This document shows positions 10,411 through 18,140 of a stretch of 37,842 nt of DNA, piece after piece (position 1 is the stretch's first letter; every line of letters starts with the position of its first letter). The notes under the pieces are model-generated. The model saw only the letters and a program-made list of their open reading frames with translations, was not told where the DNA came from and did not search any database. A program made the translations under genes and the position numbers. The DNA lies in contig JACRDA010000489.1 of NCBI GenBank assembly GCA_016212965.1, positions 1-37,842 of the forward strand. Direction: 5' to 3'. Source of the stretch: Myxococcales bacterium. GTDB lineage: Bacteria; Myxococcota_A; Polyangia; Polyangiales; Polyangiaceae.

Positions 10411-10430
10411 GGTACGACTACTGTTTTACC
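10411..10430. promoter_or_regulatory. AT-rich imperfect dyad in divergent control region
   Basis: Arms GGTACGAC and GTTTTACC around a TACT centre pair at six of eight positions. The dyad sits in a distinctly AT-rich island between the GMC gene (start 10350) and the exported protein gene (start 10485). It could be an operator for an unknown regulator or part of the promoters. No regulator gene lies next to it. Confidence 0.3.
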
Positions 10431-10484
10431 TCAACCCCGCGAGGACGCAAGTCCGGCGTGAGGGACGCGTGTACCCTGGCGGGC

Positions 10485-11282
10485 GTGCAGCGCCCGAGAC
10501 CGGCCCCGACGAGGCGTGCGACCGCGCCCGGTCTCTGCAGCGCAGCGCTCGTCGCCCTCGTGGCGGTCGCCGCCCTCGCGGCGCTCGCCGCGGGTCCGGC
10601 CACGGCGCGCGCGGACGACGTGCCGGCCGCCCCGGAGGAGCCCCGCCCGAACCGCGGGGCCTTCTATTACCCGCGGGGCCCCGACGAAGGTGAGCTGCGT
10701 GGGGTCGTCGGCCTGTCGCTCGACGTCTTGCCGCGGCGCCTCGTCGAGGCCGAGCAGCGCATCGTGCCGCGCGTGACGGGCGGCGTCCGCGGGGGACTGC
10801 CGCACGGCCTGTGGCTGGACGCGCGCGTCAGCGCCATCGTGCTCTCGAACGAGATTCTGGCCGGCGTGGGCTGGTCCTACGCCACCCCCGACTTCGCGCT
10901 CGAGCTCCACGAACGGCTGGGGCTGTGGTTCGGAGCCATCGGCGTCGAGGGCTTCGACGCCACCGGCGTCGGCCTCGTCAACGCACCCGGGATGTCGTTC
11001 GGCGTGGCCGCGGGCGAGGTTCGGTTCACGCTCGGCGCGACCGCCATCCTGTCGCACACGCAGACGTTCCGCGTGGGCGGGCTCACGCTGCGGCGCAATC
11101 GTCTCACCTTCGAAGGGCTCGAGCTGCCCCTCACCGTGGAGTCGATGTGGCCCTGGGGCGGCGCGATGTACGCGGGCCTCACGATGGTCTGGGCGCGGCC
11201 CGACTACCAGCTGTGGCTCGTGTTCTCCGACGGCGAGACGCGGCAGCTCTACCCGCGCTTCGTGCTCGGCTACGAGATCTGA
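10485..11282 (+). CDS. Exported protein, probably outer-membrane or barrel-like, unknown function
   Basis: The GTG start used here gives a 265-residue protein with a clean signal peptide: basic start (VQRPRPAPTRR), a long hydrophobic Leu/Ala/Val core and an Ala-x-Ala-like cleavage site before DDVPAAPEEPRPN. An in-frame start further upstream would put about 40 non-signal residues in front, so I prefer 10485. The mature part is rich in alternating aromatic/hydrophobic strands, such as ELRGVVGLSLDVLPRRL, AGVGWSYATPDFALELHERL and WPWGGAMYAGLTMVWARP, and ends with an aromatic strand (YPRFVLGYEI), as in small outer-membrane beta-barrels. I do not recognise a family. It is divergent from the GMC oxidoreductase and followed by the repeat-rich gap at 11283. 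Confidence 0.65.
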   Translation: MQRPRPAPTRRATAPGLCSAALVALVAVAALAALAAGPATARADDVPAAPEEPRPNRGAFYYPRGPDEGELRGVVGLSLDVLPRRLVEAEQRIVPRVTGGVRGGLPHGLWLDARVSAIVLSNEILAGVGWSYATPDFALELHERLGLWFGAIGVEGFDATGVGLVNAPGMSFGVAAGEVRFTLGATAILSHTQTFRVGGLTLRRNRLTFEGLELPLTVESMWPWGGAMYAGLTMVWARPDYQLWLVFSDGETRQLYPRFVLGYEI

Positions 11283-11350
11283 GCGCGCGAGCGGGCGCGC
11301 GAGTGCGAGCGCGGGGGCGGGGGCGTGAGGGGGTGCGGGCGCGGGCGTGA
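11283..11350 (+). repeat. G-rich minisatellite 3' of exported-protein gene
   Basis: Directly after the stop codon the sense strand carries degenerate GCGGGC/GCGTGAGGGGG units with several G runs. Similar units recur at 11661-11750, 18777-18825, 19461-19535 and, on the other strand, 37040-37145. Confidence 0.65.
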
Positions 11351-11352
11351 GA

Positions 11353-11571
11353 TCATCACCCGTCATCACCCTTGGCAGTTCCTGGAATGGGAACGCCAAC
11401 TGGGGATGACTCGCGCGCGTGCGAGCCATCCCCCTCCCACGTTCCCGAAATGGGAACTGGCACCCGGGATGACGCATTCATCCCCGCCCTCAGTTCCCCT
11501 TTAGGGAACCTCGTCCGGGGATGACCCTCCCCCGTGCGAGCCATCCCCTCCCACGTTCCCGAGATGGGCTG
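11353..11571. repeat. Alternating array of two dyad types (possible structured RNA or palindromic element)
   Basis: Four copies of a 17-base dyad, type A (GTTCCC-N5-GGGAAC), lie at 11378-11394, 11441-11457, 11493-11509 and 11555-11571. The second and third are perfect, the first has one G-T pair, and the last has lost its right arm. Between them lie three type B dyads (GGGATGA...TCATCCC): 11402-11433 (long stem with one mismatch), 11466-11484 (perfect 7-base arms, 5-base loop) and 11517-11548. Gaps between neighbouring dyads are only 6-8 bases throughout. A direct repeat of TCATCACCC (11353-11361 and 11363-11371) precedes the array. The first and third B units share GTGCGAGCCATCCCC and flank. 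No gene overlaps it convincingly, and it starts 71 bases 3' of the exported-protein gene. Confidence 0.8.
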
Positions 11572-12023
<452 letters not shown>

Positions 12024-12278
12024 ATGTCCAGCGACAGCTCGCGACTGCGGCAGCTCGCAGTCAGCGAATCGGGCTTCGTGTTCGACCCGCTGACGGGCCA
12101 CACCTTCACGGTCAACGCCGCCGGCCTGGCGGTGCTCGCCGGCCTCAAGGCGGGTCTCGACGTCGACGCCATCGCCGTCGGCCTCGGGGCGTCCTTCGAG
12201 GTCGAGGGCGGCGAGGACGTGCGGCGCGACGTCGACGACTTCGTCCTGCGCCTGCGCGAGCACGGGCTCGTGAAGTGA
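12024..12278 (+). CDS. PqqD-like / RRE-type small protein
   Basis: The 84-residue protein fits the PqqD family from end to end: a strand pair with FVFDPLTGHTFTVNAAGLAV, then helices through GLDVDAIAVGL, a short insert, and the closing helix RRDVDDFVLRLREHGLV. PqqD proteins and the related RRE domains are winged-helix folds that bind a peptide substrate and present it to a modifying enzyme. Here no radical SAM partner (PqqE-like) and no HprK-like gene is adjacent. The next gene is an ATP-grasp ligase whose ATG overlaps this stop by one base (TGATG). A GGAGG lies at the right distance before the ATG at 12024. The family assignment is by sequence pattern; a peptide-chaperone role here is inference. 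Confidence 0.75.
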   Translation: MSSDSSRLRQLAVSESGFVFDPLTGHTFTVNAAGLAVLAGLKAGLDVDAIAVGLGASFEVEGGEDVRRDVDDFVLRLREHGLVK

Positions 12279-13357
12279 TGCGGCCCCCCCTCGAGGCGGT
12301 GGTCGCCGTCACCGGCATGAACGCCACCGACAATCCGGCGCCGGGCGTCGCGGTGTGCCGCTCGCTCCGCGCGGTGCCGGAGTTCCGGGGCAAGCTCGTC
12401 GGCCTCGGCTACGACGCGCTCGACCCCGGCTTCTACGCACAGGGGCTGCTCGACGCGGGCGCCATCCTGCCCTACCCGAAGGCCGGCCGGCTCGCGATGC
12501 TCGATCGGCTGCGCGCGCTGCGCAGCGAGCTCGGCATCGAGGTGCTCCTGCCGACCCTGGACTCGGAGCTCCGCGCCGTGGCTGCCTCGGAGCGCGAGCT
12601 CGCCGAGCTCGGCATCGCCTGTTTCGTGCCGCGCCTCGACGCGCTCGCGGCCGCCACGAAGGCGCGCCTGCCCGAGCTCGCGGGGCGCGGGGGCTTCCGG
12701 ACGCCGGACAGCGAGGCCGTCGGGCACGCCGAGGCCGTGCGCACACTGGTCGACCGCCTCGGCCTGCCGCTCGTCGTCAAGGGCGTCTTCTACGGCGCCA
12801 CCATCGTCCACAGCGAGGCCGACGCGGTCCTCGCCTTTCACCAGTTCGCCGCGAGCTGGGGCCTGCCCGTCATCGTGCAGCGCTACGTGGCGGGCGAGGA
12901 GTACAACGTCGCGGCGCTCGGCGACGGCGAGGGGGCGCTCGTGGGCGCCGTGGCCATGCGCAAGATGGCGCTCACCGACAAGGGCAAGGGCTGGTCGGGC
13001 GTCACCGTGGACGGTCCGGACCTCTTGCGGACGACGAGCTCGCTCGTCCAGGCGCTCGGCTGGCGCGGCGGGCTCGAGGTCGAGTTCCTGCGCGAGCGCG
13101 CCACGGGCGAGCTCTACGTGCTCGAGGTCAACCCGCGCTTCCCGGCGTGGGTGTACCTCGCCACCGGCGCCGGGCAGAACCTGCCCTGGGCGTACGTCAT
13201 GCTCGCGTGCGGAGAGCCGGTGCCCGAGCTACCGCCCTACCGCGTCGGCACGCAGTTCGTGCGCATCAGCCTGGACCAGGTCCAGGACCTCGCGACGTAC
13301 GGCGCGCTCTCCGCGAGTGGTCGCTTCGACTCCGTGGGGGTGAGGAGAGCGTCATGA
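12278..13357 (+). CDS. ATP-grasp domain ligase (CarB/PylC-like)
   Basis: ATP-grasp enzymes form an amide or thioester-like bond through an acyl phosphate. Residues about 1-120 are the pre-ATP-grasp domain, opening with VVAVTGMNATDNPAPGVAV, a glycine-bearing start like that of carbamoyl-phosphate synthase-like ligases. The ATP-grasp fold follows: the ATP lysine in LPLVVKGVFYGATIVHS (163-179, Lys168), the strand VIVQRYVAGEEYNV (198-211), and the metal-binding LEVNPRFPAW (282-291). Length, 359 residues, suits small amino-acid or peptide ligases. The ATG shares a base with the PqqD stop, and the gene's own stop overlaps the decarboxylase start (ATGA). Substrates are unknown; an amino acid or a peptide delivered by the PqqD-like protein is the simplest guess. 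Confidence 0.8.
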   Translation: MRPPLEAVVAVTGMNATDNPAPGVAVCRSLRAVPEFRGKLVGLGYDALDPGFYAQGLLDAGAILPYPKAGRLAMLDRLRALRSELGIEVLLPTLDSELRAVAASERELAELGIACFVPRLDALAAATKARLPELAGRGGFRTPDSEAVGHAEAVRTLVDRLGLPLVVKGVFYGATIVHSEADAVLAFHQFAASWGLPVIVQRYVAGEEYNVAALGDGEGALVGAVAMRKMALTDKGKGWSGVTVDGPDLLRTTSSLVQALGWRGGLEVEFLRERATGELYVLEVNPRFPAWVYLATGAGQNLPWAYVMLACGEPVPELPPYRVGTQFVRISLDQVQDLATYGALSASGRFDSVGVRRAS

Positions 13358-14697
13358 GCCCACGCTACGAGCGCCCCGTCATCGTGCGCCACGCCCTCGG
13401 CGGCGCCGACAAGTTCGGCGCGGCCAACGCCGTCCGTCCGATGCGCGACTTCGAGGGCGTCTCGATCGCCGAGCTCGTGGCCGCCCACGGCTCGCCCCTG
13501 TTCCTGTTCTCCGAGCGGCTGTTGCGGCAGCGCGTCCGCGAGCTCCGCAGCCAGCTCTCGCGGCGCTTCGACGACTTCGTCGTCGCCTGGTCGTACAAGA
13601 CCAACTACCTCGGCGCGATCTGCGAGGTGATGCATCAGGAAGGCTCGTGGGCCGAGGTGGTGTCGGGCATGGAGCTCGAGAAGGCCCTCGGCGCGGGCGT
13701 GCCCGGGGCGCGCATCCTCTTCAACGGCCCGGCGAAGAGCGCCGGCGACCTCGAGGTCGCCTTCCGCACCGGCGTGCACGTCCACGTCGACCACCTCGAC
13801 GAGCTCGAGTTCGCCGAGCGGGTGGCCGAGCGCCTCGGCCTGCGACCCCAGGTGGGGCTGCGCGTGCACATCGGCGATCTGCCGGTGCAGCAGTGGGACC
13901 GCTTCGGCTTCACGCTCGACAACGGCAGCGCCGACCAGGCCGTGCGGCGGCTCCTGCGCAGGGGCGTGCTCGAGCTCACGGCGCTGCACTGCCACATCGG
14001 GACCTTCGTGCTCGACCCGGCCGCCTACCGCCACGAAGCGCGGGCCCTCGCGCGCTTCCTCCGCCGACTCGAGCGCGAGCACGGCGTGCGCATCGACAGC
14101 CTCGACCTCGGAGGCGGCTTCGCCTCGCACAACACCCTGCACCAGCAGTACCTGCCCGGCGAGGAGCTCACCCCCTCGCTCGGTCAGTACGTCGAGCAGC
14201 TCGCCGACGGCCTCGACGAGGGCCTCGAGGGCGCCCCGCCCCCGCGCATCGTGCTCGAGACCGGCCGGGCCATGGTCGACGACGCCGCCATCCTCGTCGC
14301 CACGGTGCTCGCCAACAAGCGCCTCGCCGACGGGCGGCGCGGCGTCGTGCTCGACGCCGGCGTGAACATCCTGCCCACCGCCTGGTGGTACCGGCACGAC
14401 GTCTTTCCGGCGCAGGAGCCGCGCGGGCTCGCGGAGCCGACGGTGTTCTTCGGTCCGCTGTGCATGAACATCGACGTCGTGCGGGAAGCCTTGATGTTCG
14501 CGCCCCTCGAGGCGGGCGAGCGCGTCGTCATCGGGCACGTCGGCGCCTACAACGTCACGCAGTGGATGCAGTTCATCACGCTGCGCCCCAACGTCGTCCT
14601 CGTGTCCGAGCGCGGCGAGCACGCGGTCATCCGTCGCGCCGAGACCGTGGCGACCCTGCTGCAACAGGAGGAGGTGCCGCCGTGGCTGCGGCGCTGA
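13354..14697 (+). CDS. PLP-dependent decarboxylase, alanine-racemase/DAP-decarboxylase fold
   Basis: A fold-type III PLP enzyme of the diaminopimelate/ornithine/arginine/carboxynorspermidine decarboxylase group. Lys82 in AWSYKTNYL is the PLP lysine. HCHIGT (212-217), DLGGGF (251-256) and ETGR (302-305) bind the cofactor phosphate and ring, and GPLCMNID (367-374) supplies the second-subunit Cys370 and Asp374. The usual GPLCES-D of DAP decarboxylase is changed to GPLCMNID, and the Y399 region reads GAYN. So the enzyme looks catalytically complete, but its substrate probably differs from meso-DAP. The 447-residue length is normal. Overlaps at both ends (ATGA upstream, 16 bases downstream) put it firmly inside the operon. 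The likely product is an amine. Confidence 0.85.
   Translation: MSPRYERPVIVRHALGGADKFGAANAVRPMRDFEGVSIAELVAAHGSPLFLFSERLLRQRVRELRSQLSRRFDDFVVAWSYKTNYLGAICEVMHQEGSWAEVVSGMELEKALGAGVPGARILFNGPAKSAGDLEVAFRTGVHVHVDHLDELEFAERVAERLGLRPQVGLRVHIGDLPVQQWDRFGFTLDNGSADQAVRRLLRRGVLELTALHCHIGTFVLDPAAYRHEARALARFLRRLEREHGVRIDSLDLGGGFASHNTLHQQYLPGEELTPSLGQYVEQLADGLDEGLEGAPPPRIVLETGRAMVDDAAILVATVLANKRLADGRRGVVLDAGVNILPTAWWYRHDVFPAQEPRGLAEPTVFFGPLCMNIDVVREALMFAPLEAGERVVIGHVGAYNVTQWMQFITLRPNVVLVSERGEHAVIRRAETVATLLQQEEVPPWLRR
14666..14674 (+). promoter_or_regulatory. Strong ribosome binding site inside the decarboxylase gene
   Basis: AGGAGGAGG ends 7 bases before the GTG at 14682. It fixes that GTG, which lies within the last codons of the decarboxylase gene, as the start of the transporter-peptidase fusion. 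Confidence 0.7.
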
Positions 14698-16856
14698 CGC
14701 GCGAGCGGCAGCTCCTCCGCGCCGCGCTCGAGATCGTGCTCCGCCCCTACGGGCAGATCGTCCTGTCGCGCGACCTCGGCAGCGGGGCGCTCGTCGCCGC
14801 GGCGGTGGCGCTCTTCCCGCGCCTCGCCCTCGCGACCCTGCTCGCCGTCGCGGTCGCCGCCGTGACGGCCGCCGGGCTCGGGCTCGGCGCCCGGGCGGTG
14901 CGCGAGGGCGTGCACGGCTGCGCGGCCGTCCTGACGACCCTCGCGACGGCCGTGTTCGCGCCGGGGGGCGGCCACCCGGTCGCGCTCGTGGTGCTCGGCG
15001 CGGTGCTCGCCGTGGCGCTCGTCGCGGCGTTCGACGCCATCTTCGCCGCCGTGGCGCTGCCGAGTCACTCGCTGCCCTTCGTCGGCGCGAGCTGGCTCGT
15101 GCACCTCGCCGCGCGCAGCCTGCCTGCGACGGAGCCGGCGCCCGACTGGCTGCGGCCCTGGTCGATCCTGCCCGAAGCGCTCGTCGCGCCGTCGCCGCTC
15201 GACGTGCCGGCGGCGATCCTGTTCCTCCACGGTGGGCTCGCCGCGGCCCTCGTGCTCGCGGCCATCGCCCTGCACAGTCGCATCGCGCTCCTGCTCGGCG
15301 CCGCCGGCACGCTGACGGCGCTCGCCCTGCACGCGATCCTGCGGCCGGCGATGACCTGGTCCGCCATCGACACCATCGCCTCCTTCAACGCCCTGCTCAC
15401 GGCGATGGCCCTCGGCGGCGTGTGGTTCGTGCCGCAGCCCTCGGCGCTGCTGCTCGCCATGGCCGGCGCGGCGGTCAGCGTCCTCGTGAGCTACGCGCTC
15501 TCGCCCCTGCTCGGCACCTTCTACCTGCCGCTCCTGTCGCTGCCGTTCGCCCTGACCGTCCACCTCACGCTGCTCGCCGCGCGCCGGCGCGTGGCGGACC
15601 GCCGCCCGCGCTCGGCACCAGCCGCGGCCCGCCCCGAGGAGGCCCTGGCGCGACACCTCACGCGCCTGCGACGCTTCGGCGACGCGGCCTGGCTGCCCTT
15701 CCGCCTGCCGTTTCGCGGCTCGTGGGTGGTGACGCAGGGCTACGGCGGCATGCCCACGCACCAGGGCCCGTGGCGCCACGGGCTCGACTTCGAGGCCGGA
15801 CCGCCGCGCACGCGCCCCGACCGCGCGCCCACGCTCCGCGACTACCCGAGCTACAACCTGCCCGTCCTCGTGGCCGGCGGCGGCACCGTCGTCGAGGTCG
15901 TCGACGGCATCGAGGACAACGAGCCCGGACAGGTCGCGCCTCACGACCCCTGGGGCAACGCCGTCGTCGTCGCACACGGGCCCGCGCTTTACTCGGTCTA
16001 CGCGCACCTGAAGCCCCGCAGCATCACCGTGCGCGTCGGCGAGAGCCTGCAGGCTGGCCGGGAGATCGCGCGCTCGGGCAGCTCCGGCCGCTCGCCCGTG
16101 CCCCACCTGCACTTCCAGCTGCAGGCGACGCCGGCCCTCGGTAGCCCCACCCTGCCCGGCGACTTCGGCGACGTCGTCTGCGCGGGCGAGGGCGGCGAGG
16201 TGCTGCACAGCCTGATGGTGCCGCCCGAGGGCGCGCACGTACGGCCGGTGCTCTGCGACGAGAGCCTGGCCCGCGCCCTCGCCTTCGCGCCGGGCTCGAC
16301 CTTCGTCCTCGAGGACGCCGGCGGCGCGCGCGAGCCGGCGCGCGTCGAGCTCGATCTCGCGGGCCGCCGTCTGCTCCGGAGCGAGCGCGCGGCGCTCCAG
16401 ATCGAGCGCTACGACGCCGGCTTCGTCGTCGTCGATTTCGAGGGCGATCCGCGCTCGCTCCTGCGCTTCGTGCTCATCGCGCTCGGACGCGTGCCCTTCG
16501 ACCAGGCAGCCGAGCTCCGCTGGACGGACAGCCTGCCGCGGCGCCTGCTCCTGCCGGCGTGGCTGCGCTCGCTCGCGGACCTCGTGGCGGTCGTGCTGCC
16601 GCGCCGGGACAGCGCCCGGGTCGCGTTCCACGCCGAGCGCCACGCCGGCGAGCTACGCGTCGTGGGGACGCACCCCGAGTGGTCGAGCGAGGCGACGCTG
16701 TCGCTCGACGGCGGCGTCCACCGCATCGTCGTGCGCCACGGCGCCCTGACGCACGCGGTGACCTTGCGGGCGCTCGCCGCGAGCGCGGTCGAGACCGGCA
16801 GCCCGCTCCCGGTGCGCGTGGCCGGGAGCGTGCCCGCGGGCGGAGGCGCATCGTGA
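14682..16856 (+). CDS. Urea-transporter-like membrane domain fused to M23 metallopeptidase
   Basis: A 724-residue fusion. Residues about 10-300 form a hydrophobic domain with the two-fold repeat of the urea transporter family: REGVHGCAAVLTTLATAVF (74-92) matches ASFNALLTAMALGGVWF (233-249), and LPSHSLPFVGASWLVHL (127-142) matches LPLLSLPFALTVHL (282-294). A basic linker leads to an M23/LytM domain (about 345-485). It has an intact zinc site: H366 and D369 in RHGLDF, H442 in YAHL, and H475 and H477 in PHLHFQ. A further 240 residues of beta-rich sequence follow. The membrane domain would form a channel for urea or a similar small neutral or amine compound; the peptidase would cut peptidoglycan cross-links or another peptide in the periplasm. 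The start is a GTG with a strong Shine-Dalgarno sequence. Confidence 0.8.
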   Translation: MAAALTRERQLLRAALEIVLRPYGQIVLSRDLGSGALVAAAVALFPRLALATLLAVAVAAVTAAGLGLGARAVREGVHGCAAVLTTLATAVFAPGGGHPVALVVLGAVLAVALVAAFDAIFAAVALPSHSLPFVGASWLVHLAARSLPATEPAPDWLRPWSILPEALVAPSPLDVPAAILFLHGGLAAALVLAAIALHSRIALLLGAAGTLTALALHAILRPAMTWSAIDTIASFNALLTAMALGGVWFVPQPSALLLAMAGAAVSVLVSYALSPLLGTFYLPLLSLPFALTVHLTLLAARRRVADRRPRSAPAAARPEEALARHLTRLRRFGDAAWLPFRLPFRGSWVVTQGYGGMPTHQGPWRHGLDFEAGPPRTRPDRAPTLRDYPSYNLPVLVAGGGTVVEVVDGIEDNEPGQVAPHDPWGNAVVVAHGPALYSVYAHLKPRSITVRVGESLQAGREIARSGSSGRSPVPHLHFQLQATPALGSPTLPGDFGDVVCAGEGGEVLHSLMVPPEGAHVRPVLCDESLARALAFAPGSTFVLEDAGGAREPARVELDLAGRRLLRSERAALQIERYDAGFVVVDFEGDPRSLLRFVLIALGRVPFDQAAELRWTDSLPRRLLLPAWLRSLADLVAVVLPRRDSARVAFHAERHAGELRVVGTHPEWSSEATLSLDGGVHRIVVRHGALTHAVTLRALAASAVETGSPLPVRVAGSVPAGGGAS

Positions 16857-18130
16857 GGCGCGCGGCGCTCTCGCTCGCGGCGTCGCTCGTCCTCGGCAGC
16901 GCGCCGGCCGCTGCACAGCCCGCAGAGCCCGCAGAGCCCGCAAGGACCGCGCACCCTCCGCGCCACGTCGTGCCTCCGGCGCCCATCCGCGCGCTGCGCT
17001 CCACCGCCTGGAACCACTCCGTGGCGCTCGAGCAGGCCGGCGACGTCGCCGGGGCACGCGACGCGCTCGAGCTCGCCTGGACGGCCGAGCCCGAGAGCTA
17101 CGAGGTCGCCCTGCGCACGGGCTGGCTCAGCCTGCGCCTCGACGAGGTGGAGCGCGCCGTCGCGCGCTACGAGCGAGCGCGGAGCCTGCCCGGTGCGAGC
17201 ACCGAGGCCGAGCGCGGTCTCGCCGCAACCCACACGCGCGCCGGGTACCAGGACCTTGCAGCGGGCGCCCGCGCGGAGGCGCGCGCGCACTTCGACGCCG
17301 CGCTCGCGCTCGATCCCGAGACCCCCGACGCCGCCGCCGGGCGCAGGCTCGCGCCCTCCGAGCGTGTCGCCCCCGAGCTCTGGGCGAGCTTCGTCGGCTG
17401 GTCGCTCGGGCGCAGCCGCGCCTACGGTGGCGGCGTGTTCGTCGCGCTCCCGCTCGAGCTCGCCGACGACGCCCGCCTGCGCGCGGCCTACCGGCACCTC
17501 GAGCTCTCGGCGACCGGGCCCGGCTCCGGCGCGGGCGCCGGGCCAGCTGGGGCCGGGCGCCTGCGACTCGCCCAGGACGAGGCGTACCTCGGCGCCGGCT
17601 ACAGCGGCGCGCTCTTCGGCCTCGAGGCTCTCGGCCTCGTCGTCGCCCCGAGCGGCACCTCGCTGCAGGGCGGCGAGGCGGTGCGCCTGCGCGTGGGGCG
17701 TCGCTACGGTGTCGTGCTCGAGGAGGCCACGCTCGCGGGCGGCGGCGCCTGGAGCGTCCAGCTCGCCCCGAGCGCCTTCGTGTGGCCGACCGAATGGCTC
17801 GGCCTCGCGCTCGGCGCGCGCGCCACCTTCGACGCCACGGGCAGGGCCGCGAGCGGCGTCGCGGGGGCGAGCTTCGTCTACGCCCCGATCGAGCTCCACC
17901 TCTCGGGCCACGTCGGCGTCGAGCGCGCGCGCGTCGACTTCGACGCCCCGAGCGTGCTCGACGCCAACGGCGACGTCACGGGCGGCGGCGCGCTCGGCCT
18001 GTTCGTCGCGCTCGACGACGCGTGGGCGCTCGGTGTGCACGCCGAGCTCTGGCGCCTCGCCGCGGACGCGAGCGCGGGAACGCACGAGAGCGCATCCCTC
18101 GGCCTGCGCTTCGCGCCGGCGATCGATTGA
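16853..18130 (+). CDS. TPR protein with outer-membrane beta-barrel-like C-terminus
   Basis: The GTG overlaps the stop of the fusion gene (GTGA). A signal peptide (VRRAALSLAASLVLGSAPAAAQ) is followed by a short Pro-rich part. Residues about 50-170 hold TPR-like helical pairs: WNHSVALEQAGDVAGARDAL, AVARYERARSL and AHFDAALALDPETPDAA. From about 180 to the end the sequence alternates polar and hydrophobic residues in strand-length blocks, such as YGGGVFVALPLEL, RLRLAQDEAYLGAGYSGALF and LGVHAELWRLA, ending in SASLGLRFAPAID. This layout, TPR then barrel, recalls the YaiO group of outer-membrane proteins, but I would not name it so. It is probably the outer-membrane part of the operon's pathway. Confidence 0.65.
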   Translation: MRRAALSLAASLVLGSAPAAAQPAEPAEPARTAHPPRHVVPPAPIRALRSTAWNHSVALEQAGDVAGARDALELAWTAEPESYEVALRTGWLSLRLDEVERAVARYERARSLPGASTEAERGLAATHTRAGYQDLAAGARAEARAHFDAALALDPETPDAAAGRRLAPSERVAPELWASFVGWSLGRSRAYGGGVFVALPLELADDARLRAAYRHLELSATGPGSGAGAGPAGAGRLRLAQDEAYLGAGYSGALFGLEALGLVVAPSGTSLQGGEAVRLRVGRRYGVVLEEATLAGGGAWSVQLAPSAFVWPTEWLGLALGARATFDATGRAASGVAGASFVYAPIELHLSGHVGVERARVDFDAPSVLDANGDVTGGGALGLFVALDDAWALGVHAELWRLAADASAGTHESASLGLRFAPAID

Positions 18131-18140
18131 GGAGACAGCG

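Noticed and set aside
11378..11571. CRISPR array
   Set aside because: The 17-base repeats are too short, the intervening parts are themselves dyads and similar to each other, and there are no cas genes.
13647..14681. In-frame extension of the transporter-peptidase gene into the decarboxylase gene
   Set aside because: It is low-complexity Arg/Ala text; the Shine-Dalgarno sequence at 14666-14674 points to the GTG at 14682.
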